From assembly GCA_030602265.1 (NCBI GenBank), contig JAUWAB010000016.1:1-63393 (forward strand): 63,393 nucleotides of DNA, read 5' to 3'. Of the stretch, positions 55,436 through 63,393 are shown piece by piece (position 1 is the stretch's first letter; every line of letters begins with the position of its first letter). This stretch comes from Prolixibacteraceae bacterium. GTDB taxonomy: Bacteria; Bacteroidota; Bacteroidia; Bacteroidales; Prolixibacteraceae. The notes below the pieces were generated by a model, which had not been told where the DNA came from, did no database searches, and saw only the letters and a list, made by a program, of their open reading frames with translations. The translations under genes and the position numbers were made by a program.

Positions 55436-55584
55436 ACATTCGAAATGTTTTAGTTTGTAATACAGAAATATTGATTTGGTATTGCAAAGACCGGGGAATG
55501 AGCCACCATTTCCCGGTATTTATTAAATATTTTCGCATAAATAGCTGGTTTGCCGATCATATTGGCTGAGTTTAATTACTGGTT

Positions 55585-55592
55585 CAAACATA
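55585..55592 (-). promoter_or_regulatory. -7 promoter box for the susC operon
   Basis: On the minus strand the sequence reads TATGTTTG, an exact TAnnTTTG match, about 150 bp before the susC ATG. A clear -33 TTTG is not visible, so confidence is moderate. Confidence 0.4.
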
Positions 55593-55645
55593 CGACGGTG
55601 AAACAGGATATATTCAGTTAATGAGCCATTTTGGGCCTAAAATCA

Positions 55646-55661
55646 TCGGGAACGTTCCCGA
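55646..55661. promoter_or_regulatory. LacI-type operator palindrome
   Basis: TCGGGAACGTTCCCGA is a perfect 16-bp palindrome with the central CG and AACGTT core typical of LacI-family operators. It lies 100 bp before the lacI start and about 55 bp upstream of the susC -7 box. Confidence 0.75.
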
Positions 55662-55760
55662 AAAAGGCAGATGCCAATATTGTCCGCCAAGGTTTGATGA
55701 TCTGTTGTTTTTATTCAATTTTAAACTCAGGATGAATATCTGAAGGAAAATATCAGAAAC

Positions 55761-56774
55761 ATGAAGCGTCCAAATATAACCATTCAAGACATAGCCAGAG
55801 AACTGGGCATTTCGAAATCGACTGTTTCGAGAGCCCTGCGTGATTCCTATGATGTTAATCCCGATACCAGGAAACGGGTAATGGAATTTGCCGAGAAACA
55901 TGATTACCGTCCTGATTTTCTGGCCCAAAGCCTTCAGTCCGGATCATCCCGCACCATTGGCGTCATTGTTCCTGCCTACAATATCCCCTTTTATTCGGAA
56001 GCTATCTGCGGAATTCAGGATTATGCCATGAAACATGGGTACAACATCATGGTTTGTCATTCAAAGGAACAGTACAATGTGGAAATTAAGAATGTTGAGG
56101 CGCTGCTTGCGGCCAACGTAGATGGTATTATCATGTCGGTAGCCCGCGATACGGAGAAGAATGAACATATTCACCGGTTAAAGAAGAAGAAGGTCCCCCT
56201 GGTACTCTTCAATCGCGTAATTGAGAATTTCAAAGCGGCGAAGGTTGTTGTGAACGACTACTATGGTGCCTATAATATGGTCAAATTTCTGATTGACAGT
56301 GGTTGCCGGAGTATTGCCCATATTAGCGGACCGGAGAACCTTCTGCTGTGCGCCAATCGTAAATCGGGCTATATGGATGCTTTACGGGACCATGGCCTGA
56401 TCCCTGATCCTGATTTGATTTGTGCAGGTGATTTTTCCATCGCCAGTGGGATGAATTGTATGTCAAAGCTCCTGGATAGCGGTAAAGACCCTGATGCCGT
56501 ATTTTGTGTCTGCGATGCGGTTGCCTTTGGCGCTATGCGCATTATCAAACAGCATGGGATGAATATTCCGGATGAAATTTCCGTTGCCGGTTTTACTGAT
56601 GAACCTATGGCAGAACTGGTGGAACCTTCGCTCACTACTGTAAGACAACCGATTTACGAAATCGGTGAAACTGCAGCAAGACTGCTGTTTGCACAATTAA
56701 ATGATCCTGATCTTCCTGCAGAAATCAGTGTTCTTGATACAAAAATTGTTGTCAGGGATTCTACCCGGAAATAA
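55761..56774 (+). CDS. LacI-family transcriptional regulator
   Basis: The 337-residue protein has the N-terminal LacI helix-turn-helix (ITIQDIARELGISKSTVSRALRDS, residues about 6-29) and hinge (YRPDFLAQSLQSGSS), then a periplasmic-binding-like effector domain (TIGVIVPAYNIPFYSE to SVAGFTDEPMAELVEPSLTTVRQP). It is divergent from the susC-gntP operon and probably binds the palindrome between them. The effector is unknown, presumably a sugar or sugar acid from the pathway. Confidence 0.94.
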   Translation: MKRPNITIQDIARELGISKSTVSRALRDSYDVNPDTRKRVMEFAEKHDYRPDFLAQSLQSGSSRTIGVIVPAYNIPFYSEAICGIQDYAMKHGYNIMVCHSKEQYNVEIKNVEALLAANVDGIIMSVARDTEKNEHIHRLKKKKVPLVLFNRVIENFKAAKVVVNDYYGAYNMVKFLIDSGCRSIAHISGPENLLLCANRKSGYMDALRDHGLIPDPDLICAGDFSIASGMNCMSKLLDSGKDPDAVFCVCDAVAFGAMRIIKQHGMNIPDEISVAGFTDEPMAELVEPSLTTVRQPIYEIGETAARLLFAQLNDPDLPAEISVLDTKIVVRDSTRK

Positions 56775-56844
56775 AATCGTCACTTCAGGGCAAGGATCAG
56801 TCACTTGCTGCGAACTATTTTTTAAAATTCCTGAAGATTTAACC

Positions 56845-58248
56845 TCACCTGGGCATAATTCCCTGAAGCTGAAGCTCAAACCCGTCAAGCGGAGTTTTGG
56901 CCGGAGACAGCACTACTTTGTGGTCGCGATTGATCAGCAGGGCCGAAGGATACGCGCGTATCTTGTATTTCCTGCCTGTCTTAAGGGTGGAATCATCAGA
57001 TACAATCCTTCCGGGGATGTTGTTTGCCCTTACAAATTCCAGGTTATTTATTTTTTCTGAAGGCGAAAGAATGAGCAGAAATTCTGCACGATCGCCAATG
57101 CGCTCGTAAATTTCCGTAAGGTATTTCACTTGTTCCCTGCAGACGGGAATTTCCAGGTCGGCGAACAGAATGTACTGAAAAGGTTTCGCATTGGATGAGG
57201 AACAGATCGTATCCCCGGTTAGAGCTGGGAGGCAGACGACGGGAGCCTGGGTGCCTGTGTGAAGAAACTGCAGCTTGGCGTGAACTGCTGCTGCAGCCTC
57301 TCTGACCCCTCTGACCGGATGGCCCGAAAAGTGCTTCTGCTGAAGCATCTGCAGTATGGAATTTTTCGGGAATTCCCCCGAATAGAATGCATCGTGCAAT
57401 ATCTTCAACAGCAGCAGATCCGACAATGGGGCGACGGTGCCGGTGAGGTTTTCGGTCCATTTTTTCAGCTCCGGAAGATTCTGTTGCGTGACCATTGGCC
57501 TTAGTTTTGCCCCCTGGGCCGATTTGCTTTCCTGACTCAGGGTATTGGTCAGCAGCCTGTCGGTGAGATCCGCAAAGGCTGGTAGTTTCCAGGCGGCAGG
57601 GGGAAACTCGTTTACACTTCCTAACAATTTCTCACGGCCTGTGCGCATAATGCCTGCTTCTGTGGTCTTAACCATCAGCCGGCGGTGCCACGAGAACTCC
57701 TGCTGAGAAATTCCGGCGAATTCTTTTTCCAGGGGTATGCTCAGCGAGTCGAGATATTGTCGTTGCTGCCTGTAAAACAGCTGGTTAAAATACTTGTCCT
57801 GAAGGGTATAGAACCGCTGGTCAAAACGGGCAAACCGGGTGGTAAGGTCTTCCTGGCCGTCGACCTGCCCGATAATCCACAATTCAATAGGCTTAAAGTA
57901 GGGATTTTTACTCTCTTCAAAGGTTTTCTCCTTTAGCGGGGGCAACTTGATTTTTACGGTTTGTCCGGGAATAATGATCATTTTCCCGCGGTAAGAATCA
58001 AATTCCGCGAAACAGAAGAGCACTTCCTGTACGCCGGTCTCCACCTGTATCCGTCCCTGGGGGCCGATTCTCAGTGTAAATGCAGGAATTTCGTTTTTCG
58101 ACACCGGATCTGTCCAGGTCATAAACTCAATGGTCCTGCCGGCATAATCCGGCTCAAAACCTTCAATACGGGCAGCTGATGCCTGTGTAGCTGTAAATAT
58201 CGTAAAGAGGAGCAGCCCCCGTATAAATATCCTGTGGTATTTGAACAT
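56845..58248 (-). CDS. Secreted thioredoxin-fold protein without CxxC
   Basis: The 467-residue protein has a signal peptide ending TATQASA. The first 330 residues are of the kind seen in large Bacteroidota thioredoxin-like proteins: a beta-rich N-terminus, then a helical middle part. The C-terminal thioredoxin-like domain begins APVVCLPALTG and ends YKIRAYPSALLINRDHKVVLSP, with the cis-Pro in AYPSALL. At the redox site the sequence is FADLEIPVCREQVKYL, with only one Cys, so dithiol exchange is unlikely. Partner and function are unknown. It is convergent with lacI and stands alone. Confidence 0.8.
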   Translation of the reverse strand: MFKYHRIFIRGLLLFTIFTATQASAARIEGFEPDYAGRTIEFMTWTDPVSKNEIPAFTLRIGPQGRIQVETGVQEVLFCFAEFDSYRGKMIIIPGQTVKIKLPPLKEKTFEESKNPYFKPIELWIIGQVDGQEDLTTRFARFDQRFYTLQDKYFNQLFYRQQRQYLDSLSIPLEKEFAGISQQEFSWHRRLMVKTTEAGIMRTGREKLLGSVNEFPPAAWKLPAFADLTDRLLTNTLSQESKSAQGAKLRPMVTQQNLPELKKWTENLTGTVAPLSDLLLLKILHDAFYSGEFPKNSILQMLQQKHFSGHPVRGVREAAAAVHAKLQFLHTGTQAPVVCLPALTGDTICSSSNAKPFQYILFADLEIPVCREQVKYLTEIYERIGDRAEFLLILSPSEKINNLEFVRANNIPGRIVSDDSTLKTGRKYKIRAYPSALLINRDHKVVLSPAKTPLDGFELQLQGIMPR

Positions 58249-58578
58249 AACCGTAGCTGACTATTTTAAACCGCAAAATGGTTCGATTACCGTGCGAATT
58301 TACTAATAACGTGCCAGAATCCGATTTCTTTTACCAGACCTTCTGTTTTTTACTTCTCATCCTGCCCGAATCTCCGGAGGATATTATCTCAGGATCGACG
58401 TCAAATGCATTTTCCATTCGAACGAATTCACTATTTTTGTCCGTACCCTGAAGTATGTCCATAGCTGTTCGGGCCGGTTTTTATCGTTTCCCTGGCGGAT
58501 ATTTCCGGGTTCAGCCTGACGGGGCCGAAAGCCTTTGGTTTTATGTCACCGCAGCTGGCCAAAATAAATGCTGTACTT
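58249..58578. other. Intergenic region with promoter before the FkbM gene
   Basis: TATTTTTG at 58432-58439 matches the -7 consensus TAnnTTTG for the plus-strand methyltransferase gene. A short frame at 58455 is out of phase and unlike any protein. Nothing else is seen. Confidence 0.5.
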
Positions 58579-59301
58579 ATGAACCTGAAAGAGATCATCA
58601 GATCCGCACTGATTTTTTTGCATATCGACCTGACCAAAAATCTGGAGTATGACCGCTTGACCAACGTGATTATGAAACGGGTTATCCTTAAACGCTCCAA
58701 TTGTATAGATATAGGTTGCCATAAGGGTGAAATTCTGCATTCTATCCTGAAATACGCTCCGGAGGGATCGCATATTGCTTTTGAACCTATCCCGGATTTG
58801 TACCGTCAGCTGGTCCGGAAGTTCGACGGAAAAGCGACGGTTTATCCCTATGCTTTATCGGACCGGAGCGGAGAGACTGTTTTCCAGTATGTAAAGAATG
58901 CGCCTGCCTACAGTGGAATCAACCGCAGAAAGTATAACGTAGCGCACCCCGATATCGAGGAGATCAATGTGGAATTAAGGACACTGGATGAATTGATCCC
59001 AACAGAAAGGCAGGTCGATTTTATCAAGATCGATGTAGAAGGGGCTGAATTCGGTGTTTTGAAAGGGGCCGCCAGTTTACTGAAACGCTGGAAGCCGGTG
59101 GTGATTTTTGAGTGCGGAATGGGTGCCAGCGACTATTATGGCACCGATCCGGCGGAGTTGTACCATTTTTTAGAAGATTGCGGTTTGAAAATATACACCC
59201 TGAAATCTTTCCTGAACGGCGCGAATGCACTGTCCGGGTCTGAATTCACGGAGTGCTACCGCAGCAATTGCGAATATTATTTTATAGCTTCCCGTTCCTG
59301 A
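58579..59301 (+). CDS. FkbM-family SAM-dependent methyltransferase
   Basis: The start is placed at 58579 (MNLKEIIRSAL), with 58543 as an alternative. The product is 240 residues long. SNCIDIGCHKGEI is the SAM-binding glycine motif; HIAFEPIPDLYRQL, TLDELIPTERQVDFIKIDVEGAEFGVLKGA and PVVIFECGMGAS are standard for FkbM enzymes, which O-methylate sugars or other small groups in surface polysaccharides. The 3' end overlaps that of coaD by 20 bp on the opposite strand. The acceptor is unknown. Confidence 0.9.
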   Translation: MNLKEIIRSALIFLHIDLTKNLEYDRLTNVIMKRVILKRSNCIDIGCHKGEILHSILKYAPEGSHIAFEPIPDLYRQLVRKFDGKATVYPYALSDRSGETVFQYVKNAPAYSGINRRKYNVAHPDIEEINVELRTLDELIPTERQVDFIKIDVEGAEFGVLKGAASLLKRWKPVVIFECGMGASDYYGTDPAELYHFLEDCGLKIYTLKSFLNGANALSGSEFTECYRSNCEYYFIASRS

Positions 59302-59764
59302 ACTCTTCCATATTCAGGCTTTTGGGCAAAAACCGGCTGGCGTCGCCGCCATGAAGGATGATATCCCTTACAATGGTTGAATTGACCGGTGTATGTTCCG
59401 GAATAGTCAACAGAAATACGGTCTCGATTTCAGGATACATCTGCTTGTTTACCTGTGCTATCGCCCGTTCAAACTCGAAATCGGCCGATGTACGCAACCC
59501 CCTGATGATATACTTTGCCCCGGCTTTTTTACAAAAATCAACGGTAAGGCCCTGATGTGTTTCCACACTGATGTGTGGATCATCCTCGAATACCGTGTTG
59601 ATCCATTTCACTCTTTTCTCGAGCGGGAAGAACGATTTCTTATTGGAGTTATACCCAATCATGATGATGATCTTGTCGAATAGTTGGGATGCTCTGCGGA
59701 CAATCGATTCATGCCCGACCGTGAACGGGTCAAAAGAGCCTGGGAAAATGGCTACCTTCATCAT
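59282..59764 (-). CDS. coaD: Phosphopantetheine adenylyltransferase
   Basis: The start is the ATG at 59764 (MMKVAIFPGSFDPFTVGH), or 59761. The 160-residue nucleotidyltransferase has FPGSFDPFTVGH with the TxGH nucleotide motif, the IRGLRTSADFEFE substrate block and NSTIVRDII. It makes dephospho-CoA from 4'-phosphopantetheine and ATP. Its stop region overlaps the FkbM gene by 20 bp (convergent). Confidence 0.96.
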   Translation of the reverse strand: MMKVAIFPGSFDPFTVGHESIVRRASQLFDKIIIMIGYNSNKKSFFPLEKRVKWINTVFEDDPHISVETHQGLTVDFCKKAGAKYIIRGLRTSADFEFERAIAQVNKQMYPEIETVFLLTIPEHTPVNSTIVRDIILHGGDASRFLPKSLNMEEFRNGKL

Positions 59765-60031
59765 TATTACAATGGTTAATTCAACAATTAATGCCGTTGA
59801 ATACGGAATATGGCCCCGGTTGGCCGGTATTTTCAGTTCCAAAGATGGGAATTTCTTTTCAGAGTAACTTCCTTGCTGCCGGTTTTTTTAATTTCAGTGC
59901 AGTTTAACCCTTTTGACTGTGCACCCGATGAGCAGAAATGCTAATTGAACGTAAAATTTTCCCTTTTTGGAGTCACTGTTCAGTTTAGTGCCAATAATCG
60001 TTTATTTTGCAGGATAAAATGAAATTGTCAG

Positions 60032-62332
60032 ATGAAGAAACGGCTATATGGATTTTTACTGACGATTGCCCTGTCAATGGTCATTCTGGGTTCATTCTTC
60101 GGAAGAATGGCCATAAATCCGGAAAGAATGATGTTCAGTCCGGACGGAGAAGGATTGTTCATCTACTACAGTTCTGCCTACCATGCAAAGCATGATTCTA
60201 CCGGTTTCCGGAGCTATGGCATGAACTATCCTTTCGGCGATATGGTCTTTTATACGCCGGTCCAGACGCTGGTGGTCAATCCGGTGCGCTTCCTGTCCCG
60301 ATATCTTGGTGATATCTCCGGAAGCACCGTTGCCCTTGTCAATTATGGTGTGCTGCTCTCTCTGGTTGCCGGTACGGTTTTCCTTTGGCTGATATTCATG
60401 GAACTGGGGGTCGTCTGGTGGTTTGGTTCGCTGGCAGCAGCCGGTATCATAATGCTTTCCCCACAGCTGCAGTTTTTAGGCGGACAGTTCAGCCTGGCCT
60501 GGCTGTTCTGGATTCCCGTGGCGGTGTTCCTGATTATCAGGTTCGACCGTACACGCAAGTTGCCTTATACTTTCCTGCTGGGATTACTGACCTACTGCGC
60601 TGGTATGCTGCATACGGCATTTGTGGCCCTGATTGCGGTACTCCTCCTGGGATACTGGTTTTTTCGCTTTTTCTGGTACCGGTTGGCCAAAACTTTCTGG
60701 TACCGCGACGCCATACATATTTTCCTTCAGTTTGTTTTGCCGGTATTGGTTTTGCAACTGACGGCCCTGCTGAACGACGATGTTACCGACCGGGCCATGT
60801 GGCCTTACGGGGATGAATCCTTGCTTGCCGGTCCGGCAGGTGTGTTCCTGCCTTCCGGCTTGTGGCCCTTCCTTTCCGGGATTTTCCCGGTATTCGGGAA
60901 ATTTAACCAGGAAACGATGGCCTGGACGGGGCTGGTGGCCTGGGCTGGTCTTATCGCCGGAATAGTACGGATTGTCGGGCAGGTTAAGAACAGGCAGTCT
61001 TTCCTTCGGGTAACCCACCTTTCCTCACTGAATGTGATTTTCTGGGTTTCACTGATCACCCTGGCCGGTACATTCCTGGTTCCTCTTTTCATGAGGGGCT
61101 CTGCGGTGTCTGTTCTGCCCGGCCATATTTTCCGGTCGGATATCCTGGCGGCCTTACCCTGGCTTTTTTACTACCTGCTGAACCTGACTGTATTTGCCGG
61201 TATATATCATTTTGCTTTTGTGGGAAAGCAGAAATGGTTCAGGAAAAGTATCGGGATAGCTGCATTGTTAGTCATTCTGACCGAAGGGATGGTCCATACC
61301 GGAAGGATCACCGGTTCAGCCATAAAGCCTGATCAGGATTTTTCTGTGAGATCTCAGGAATCCGGTTTGGCATCCTGGGAGGATATCATAGGAAGTGATG
61401 CATTTCAGGCCATCCTGCCTGTCCCGGGATTTCATGATGGTTCAGGAAATATCCGTTATAATGCCGGTCATCCGGTGGTCCGGCACACACTGATGGCTTC
61501 GCTGAAAACCGGGCTTCCGGTTACGGGTGCCATATTGCACAGAGCTTCCGTTTCGCAGGCCTGGAATCAGGTCGCCCTGTACATGGAGCCGGTTGAGCGG
61601 CTTGAGTTTCCCGATTTCCTCCCCGACGAAAAGCCTTTGCTGCTCCTGGTACTGAAGGATTATGAGCCATCGGAACAGGAACAAAGACTAACAAGCCATT
61701 CGAGGTTCCTTACAGAGACTCCGGAATATTTGCTTTATGAACTGCAGGTGCCTGTGGTGAGAAGGCTCAACCTGATCTACAAGGATGAGGTGGCCGGACA
61801 ATTCGAACAATCAGCCCTGTATGCCGCCGGCGAATGGCAGGTCAGTGAACCCGGGAAGTTTTTCCAGACAGCCGGCTTCGATGACCAACCGGGTTCCTCT
61901 GCCTTTGAAGGCGGAGGTGCCTTGCCGTTCCTTCCTGCTGACCGGACCAAAGTCTGGCAGGGAGATCTGGATGTAAAACCGGGTACAAGGCTGCTGGTCT
62001 CCTTCTGGTTGAAAAATTACAGACTGGACGGTGTATTGAGGAGCGGGTTCCACTTCCGGATGAAAGCGGGGGCAAACGGAGAGGAACGGGCGGCAGTGCA
62101 GGCAGAATCCGGGGAGTATTTGAAAGCATTCAGTGGCGAATGGGCGCTGATTGAATTTCCGGTGATGGTTGCAGAAAGTGGCCTGACGGGAGTTCTGAGC
62201 GTGGAAAACCACTTTTTGCCACCCGGAGAGCTCGCCGTGGATGAACTGATGATAAGGGCTGATGACCTCAATGTTTTTCTCCGGTCGGGAAGATGGCTCT
62301 GGATGAACAACCGCAGGGTGGTGGTGCGGTAA
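60032..62332 (+). CDS. Large polytopic membrane protein with C-terminal soluble domain, function unknown
   Basis: The 766-residue protein has about 11-12 hydrophobic helices in residues 1-435, starting YGFLLTIALSMVILGSFF. The first extracytoplasmic loop carries SPDGEGLF, an acidic motif in the place where GT-C glycosyltransferases keep their metal-binding Asp/Glu. The last 200 residues are soluble and beta-rich (GDLDVKPGTRLLVSFWLKNY to LAVDELMIRADDLNVFL), resembling a carbohydrate-binding sandwich. A GT-C-like sugar transferase is possible but unproven. A near-consensus -7 box (TTATTTTG, 60002-60009) precedes it. Confidence 0.7.
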   Translation: MKKRLYGFLLTIALSMVILGSFFGRMAINPERMMFSPDGEGLFIYYSSAYHAKHDSTGFRSYGMNYPFGDMVFYTPVQTLVVNPVRFLSRYLGDISGSTVALVNYGVLLSLVAGTVFLWLIFMELGVVWWFGSLAAAGIIMLSPQLQFLGGQFSLAWLFWIPVAVFLIIRFDRTRKLPYTFLLGLLTYCAGMLHTAFVALIAVLLLGYWFFRFFWYRLAKTFWYRDAIHIFLQFVLPVLVLQLTALLNDDVTDRAMWPYGDESLLAGPAGVFLPSGLWPFLSGIFPVFGKFNQETMAWTGLVAWAGLIAGIVRIVGQVKNRQSFLRVTHLSSLNVIFWVSLITLAGTFLVPLFMRGSAVSVLPGHIFRSDILAALPWLFYYLLNLTVFAGIYHFAFVGKQKWFRKSIGIAALLVILTEGMVHTGRITGSAIKPDQDFSVRSQESGLASWEDIIGSDAFQAILPVPGFHDGSGNIRYNAGHPVVRHTLMASLKTGLPVTGAILHRASVSQAWNQVALYMEPVERLEFPDFLPDEKPLLLLVLKDYEPSEQEQRLTSHSRFLTETPEYLLYELQVPVVRRLNLIYKDEVAGQFEQSALYAAGEWQVSEPGKFFQTAGFDDQPGSSAFEGGGALPFLPADRTKVWQGDLDVKPGTRLLVSFWLKNYRLDGVLRSGFHFRMKAGANGEERAAVQAESGEYLKAFSGEWALIEFPVMVAESGLTGVLSVENHFLPPGELAVDELMIRADDLNVFLRSGRWLWMNNRRVVVR

Positions 62333-62362
62333 GGATGCAGGGTGATTAATACATATGACTTA

Positions 62363-63393
62363 TCAGATTATCTTTCCTTCCTTAAGGTATTCTCTTTCAA
62401 TGCCTGCCTGAAGATCCTTCAGGGTGATGTCTTTATGGCCTGATGCAACCATTTCAAGGGCGCAATACTGGACTACATTAACGATTCCGGCTCCGGTAAT
62501 TTCATATTTCTTCGACAGGTTCATGATCTCGGTATCCGATGGGATAGAGAGTCCTTCGGCAGACGGCAGGACCTTCTTCCAAAGGGAGAACCGCCCGGCA
62601 GGTGTGGGTGGCGGGAAGTAGATTATAGACTGAAATCTCCGGATAAATGCTTCGTCGATATTGGACTTGAAATTGGAGGCCAGGATGACCAGTCCGTTGT
62701 GGTTTTCAATTTTTTGCAGCAGATAAGCCACTTCCTGATTGGCATATTTGTCGTGGGCATCCCGCACATTTGTCCGCTTCCCGAACAGCGCGTCCGCCTC
62801 ATCGAAGAAGAGGATCCAGTCCTTGTTTTTCGCCCGCTCGAAGAGCTGTGACAGATTTTTCTCGGTTTCTCCGATGTATTTGGATATGACCATGCTGAGG
62901 TCGATCCGGAAGACATCGCGTTTGCATTTCTTCCCTACAATCATGGCGGTGAGGGTCTTGCCGGTCCCCGACGGCCCGTGGAACAGGGCACGGTACCCTG
63001 GCTTCACCCATCGGTGGAGGTCCCATTTGTTCAGAACTTTATCCTGGTAATTCACCCAGTTTTCGAGCTCTGCAACCTGTTTAAGGGTAGTTTCGGGCAA
63101 TACCAGGTCTTCTTCGGTAAGTCCGGTGGTGATGAGTTCGGCAGGGAAATCCATACTGAAATGGGGCGCAGGTATTTTTCCTGTGGTAAATAAACTGACA
63201 TATTCGTCATCGAGAATCAGTCGTCCGCTCATTTTGGGTTCTCCGGGACCTGCTGACTCCAGCGACAGGATATGGTTCCGGGCAAAAGGATGGTTGTTGT
63301 CAAATATACTGAGTAGTTTCTGCTGTTTCTCCGGGTCGTTGCCCCCGGCTATAAAGAGAAATGTTTCCCCGGTTGGAATCAGGCCTCTGTGGT
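62363..63393 (-). CDS. AAA+ ATPase of contractile-injection-system type, partial (N-terminus beyond right edge)
   Basis: The frame stays open past the ATG at 63232 to the window edge (HRGLIPTGETFLFIAGGND and onward), so the start lies outside. The AAA+ module has Walker A FHGPSGTGKT, Walker B ILFFDEADALFG, the sensor region ILASNFKSNIDEAF and arginine-finger-type FIRRFQS. ELENWVNYQDKVLNKWDLHRWVKPGYRALF precedes it. KRTNVRDAHDKYANQEVAYLLQ is characteristic of the ATPases in extracellular contractile injection systems (Afp15-like). The rest of such a cluster would lie to the right. General AAA assignment is firm, the eCIS link from pattern memory. Confidence 0.85.
   Translation of the reverse strand, partial: HRGLIPTGETFLFIAGGNDPEKQQKLLSIFDNNHPFARNHILSLESAGPGEPKMSGRLILDDEYVSLFTTGKIPAPHFSMDFPAELITTGLTEEDLVLPETTLKQVAELENWVNYQDKVLNKWDLHRWVKPGYRALFHGPSGTGKTLTAMIVGKKCKRDVFRIDLSMVISKYIGETEKNLSQLFERAKNKDWILFFDEADALFGKRTNVRDAHDKYANQEVAYLLQKIENHNGLVILASNFKSNIDEAFIRRFQSIIYFPPPTPAGRFSLWKKVLPSAEGLSIPSDTEIMNLSKKYEITGAGIVNVVQYCALEMVASGHKDITLKDLQAGIEREYLKEGKII

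Larger units (their letters stand above)
55436..55760. other. Divergent intergenic region between susC and lacI
   Basis: The 325 bp contain the 16-bp operator palindrome at 55646-55661 and a minus-strand -7 box at 55585-55592. No gene is evident. Confidence 0.7.

Overview
The window looks like chromosomal DNA of an anaerobic or facultative member of the Bacteroidota, probably Bacteroidales/Marinilabiliales-like. The signs are three SusC/SusD-type or TonB-dependent receptor loci, a type IX secretion sorting tail, lipoprotein-rich glycan operons, and promoter boxes of the TAnnTTTG type. No rRNA, tRNA, CRISPR array, IS element or integrase was seen.

Region 1 (1-18476, minus strand) is a beta-glucan (laminarin-like) utilisation operon. 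It encodes a glycosidase fused to a probable outer-membrane barrel, a glycan-binding lipoprotein, a GH16 laminarinase, a GH149-like beta-1,3-glucan phosphorylase, two GPH-type sugar symporters, a GH30 beta-glucanase, three GH17 enzymes (one lipoprotein, two without signal peptide) and a T9SS-secreted binding protein cut by the left edge. The apparent logic is extracellular cleavage, import of short oligosaccharides, and cytoplasmic phosphorolysis or hydrolysis.

Region 2 (18477-34308, plus strand) starts in the divergent intergenic region. It holds a ROK regulator, SusC, SusD, a DUF5018-like lipoprotein, two GHL10-type lipoproteins, an SSS symporter, a DUF4434-like TIM-barrel protein and a Tat-exported FAD oxidoreductase. 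It has no classical glycoside hydrolase, and its substrate is unknown. It is bracketed by a perfect 130-bp direct repeat: the inner part of the FAD-oxidoreductase gene is duplicated as a fragment 15.4 kb upstream, in front of the ROK gene. The locus may therefore be mobile, excisable or rearranged. This is the most unusual structure in the window.

Region 3 (34309-42564, plus strand) is a histidine gene cluster (hisG, hisD, hisC, hisB, hisH) interleaved with purU, a TlpA-like thioredoxin and argB. It is preceded by a clear histidine leader peptide with an attenuator whose competing stems can be drawn from the sequence. hisA, hisF and hisI are not in the window.

Region 4 (42569-45240, minus strand) is a TonB-dependent receptor under a TPP riboswitch, so probably a thiamine-compound transporter.

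Region 5 (45334-56774) is a third glycan-type operon on the minus strand: susC, susD, a substrate-binding lipoprotein, a GH30-like protein lacking the usual nucleophile Glu, an amidohydrolase and a GntP gluconate-type permease. A LacI regulator is divergent from it, with a perfect 16-bp palindromic operator between. An oxidised sugar or aldonate/lactone substrate is inferred.

Region 6 (56845-63393) holds unrelated genes: a thioredoxin-fold protein without CxxC, an FkbM methyltransferase, coaD, a large polytopic membrane protein, and at the right edge an AAA+ ATPase of the kind found in contractile injection systems. The last gene runs off the window.
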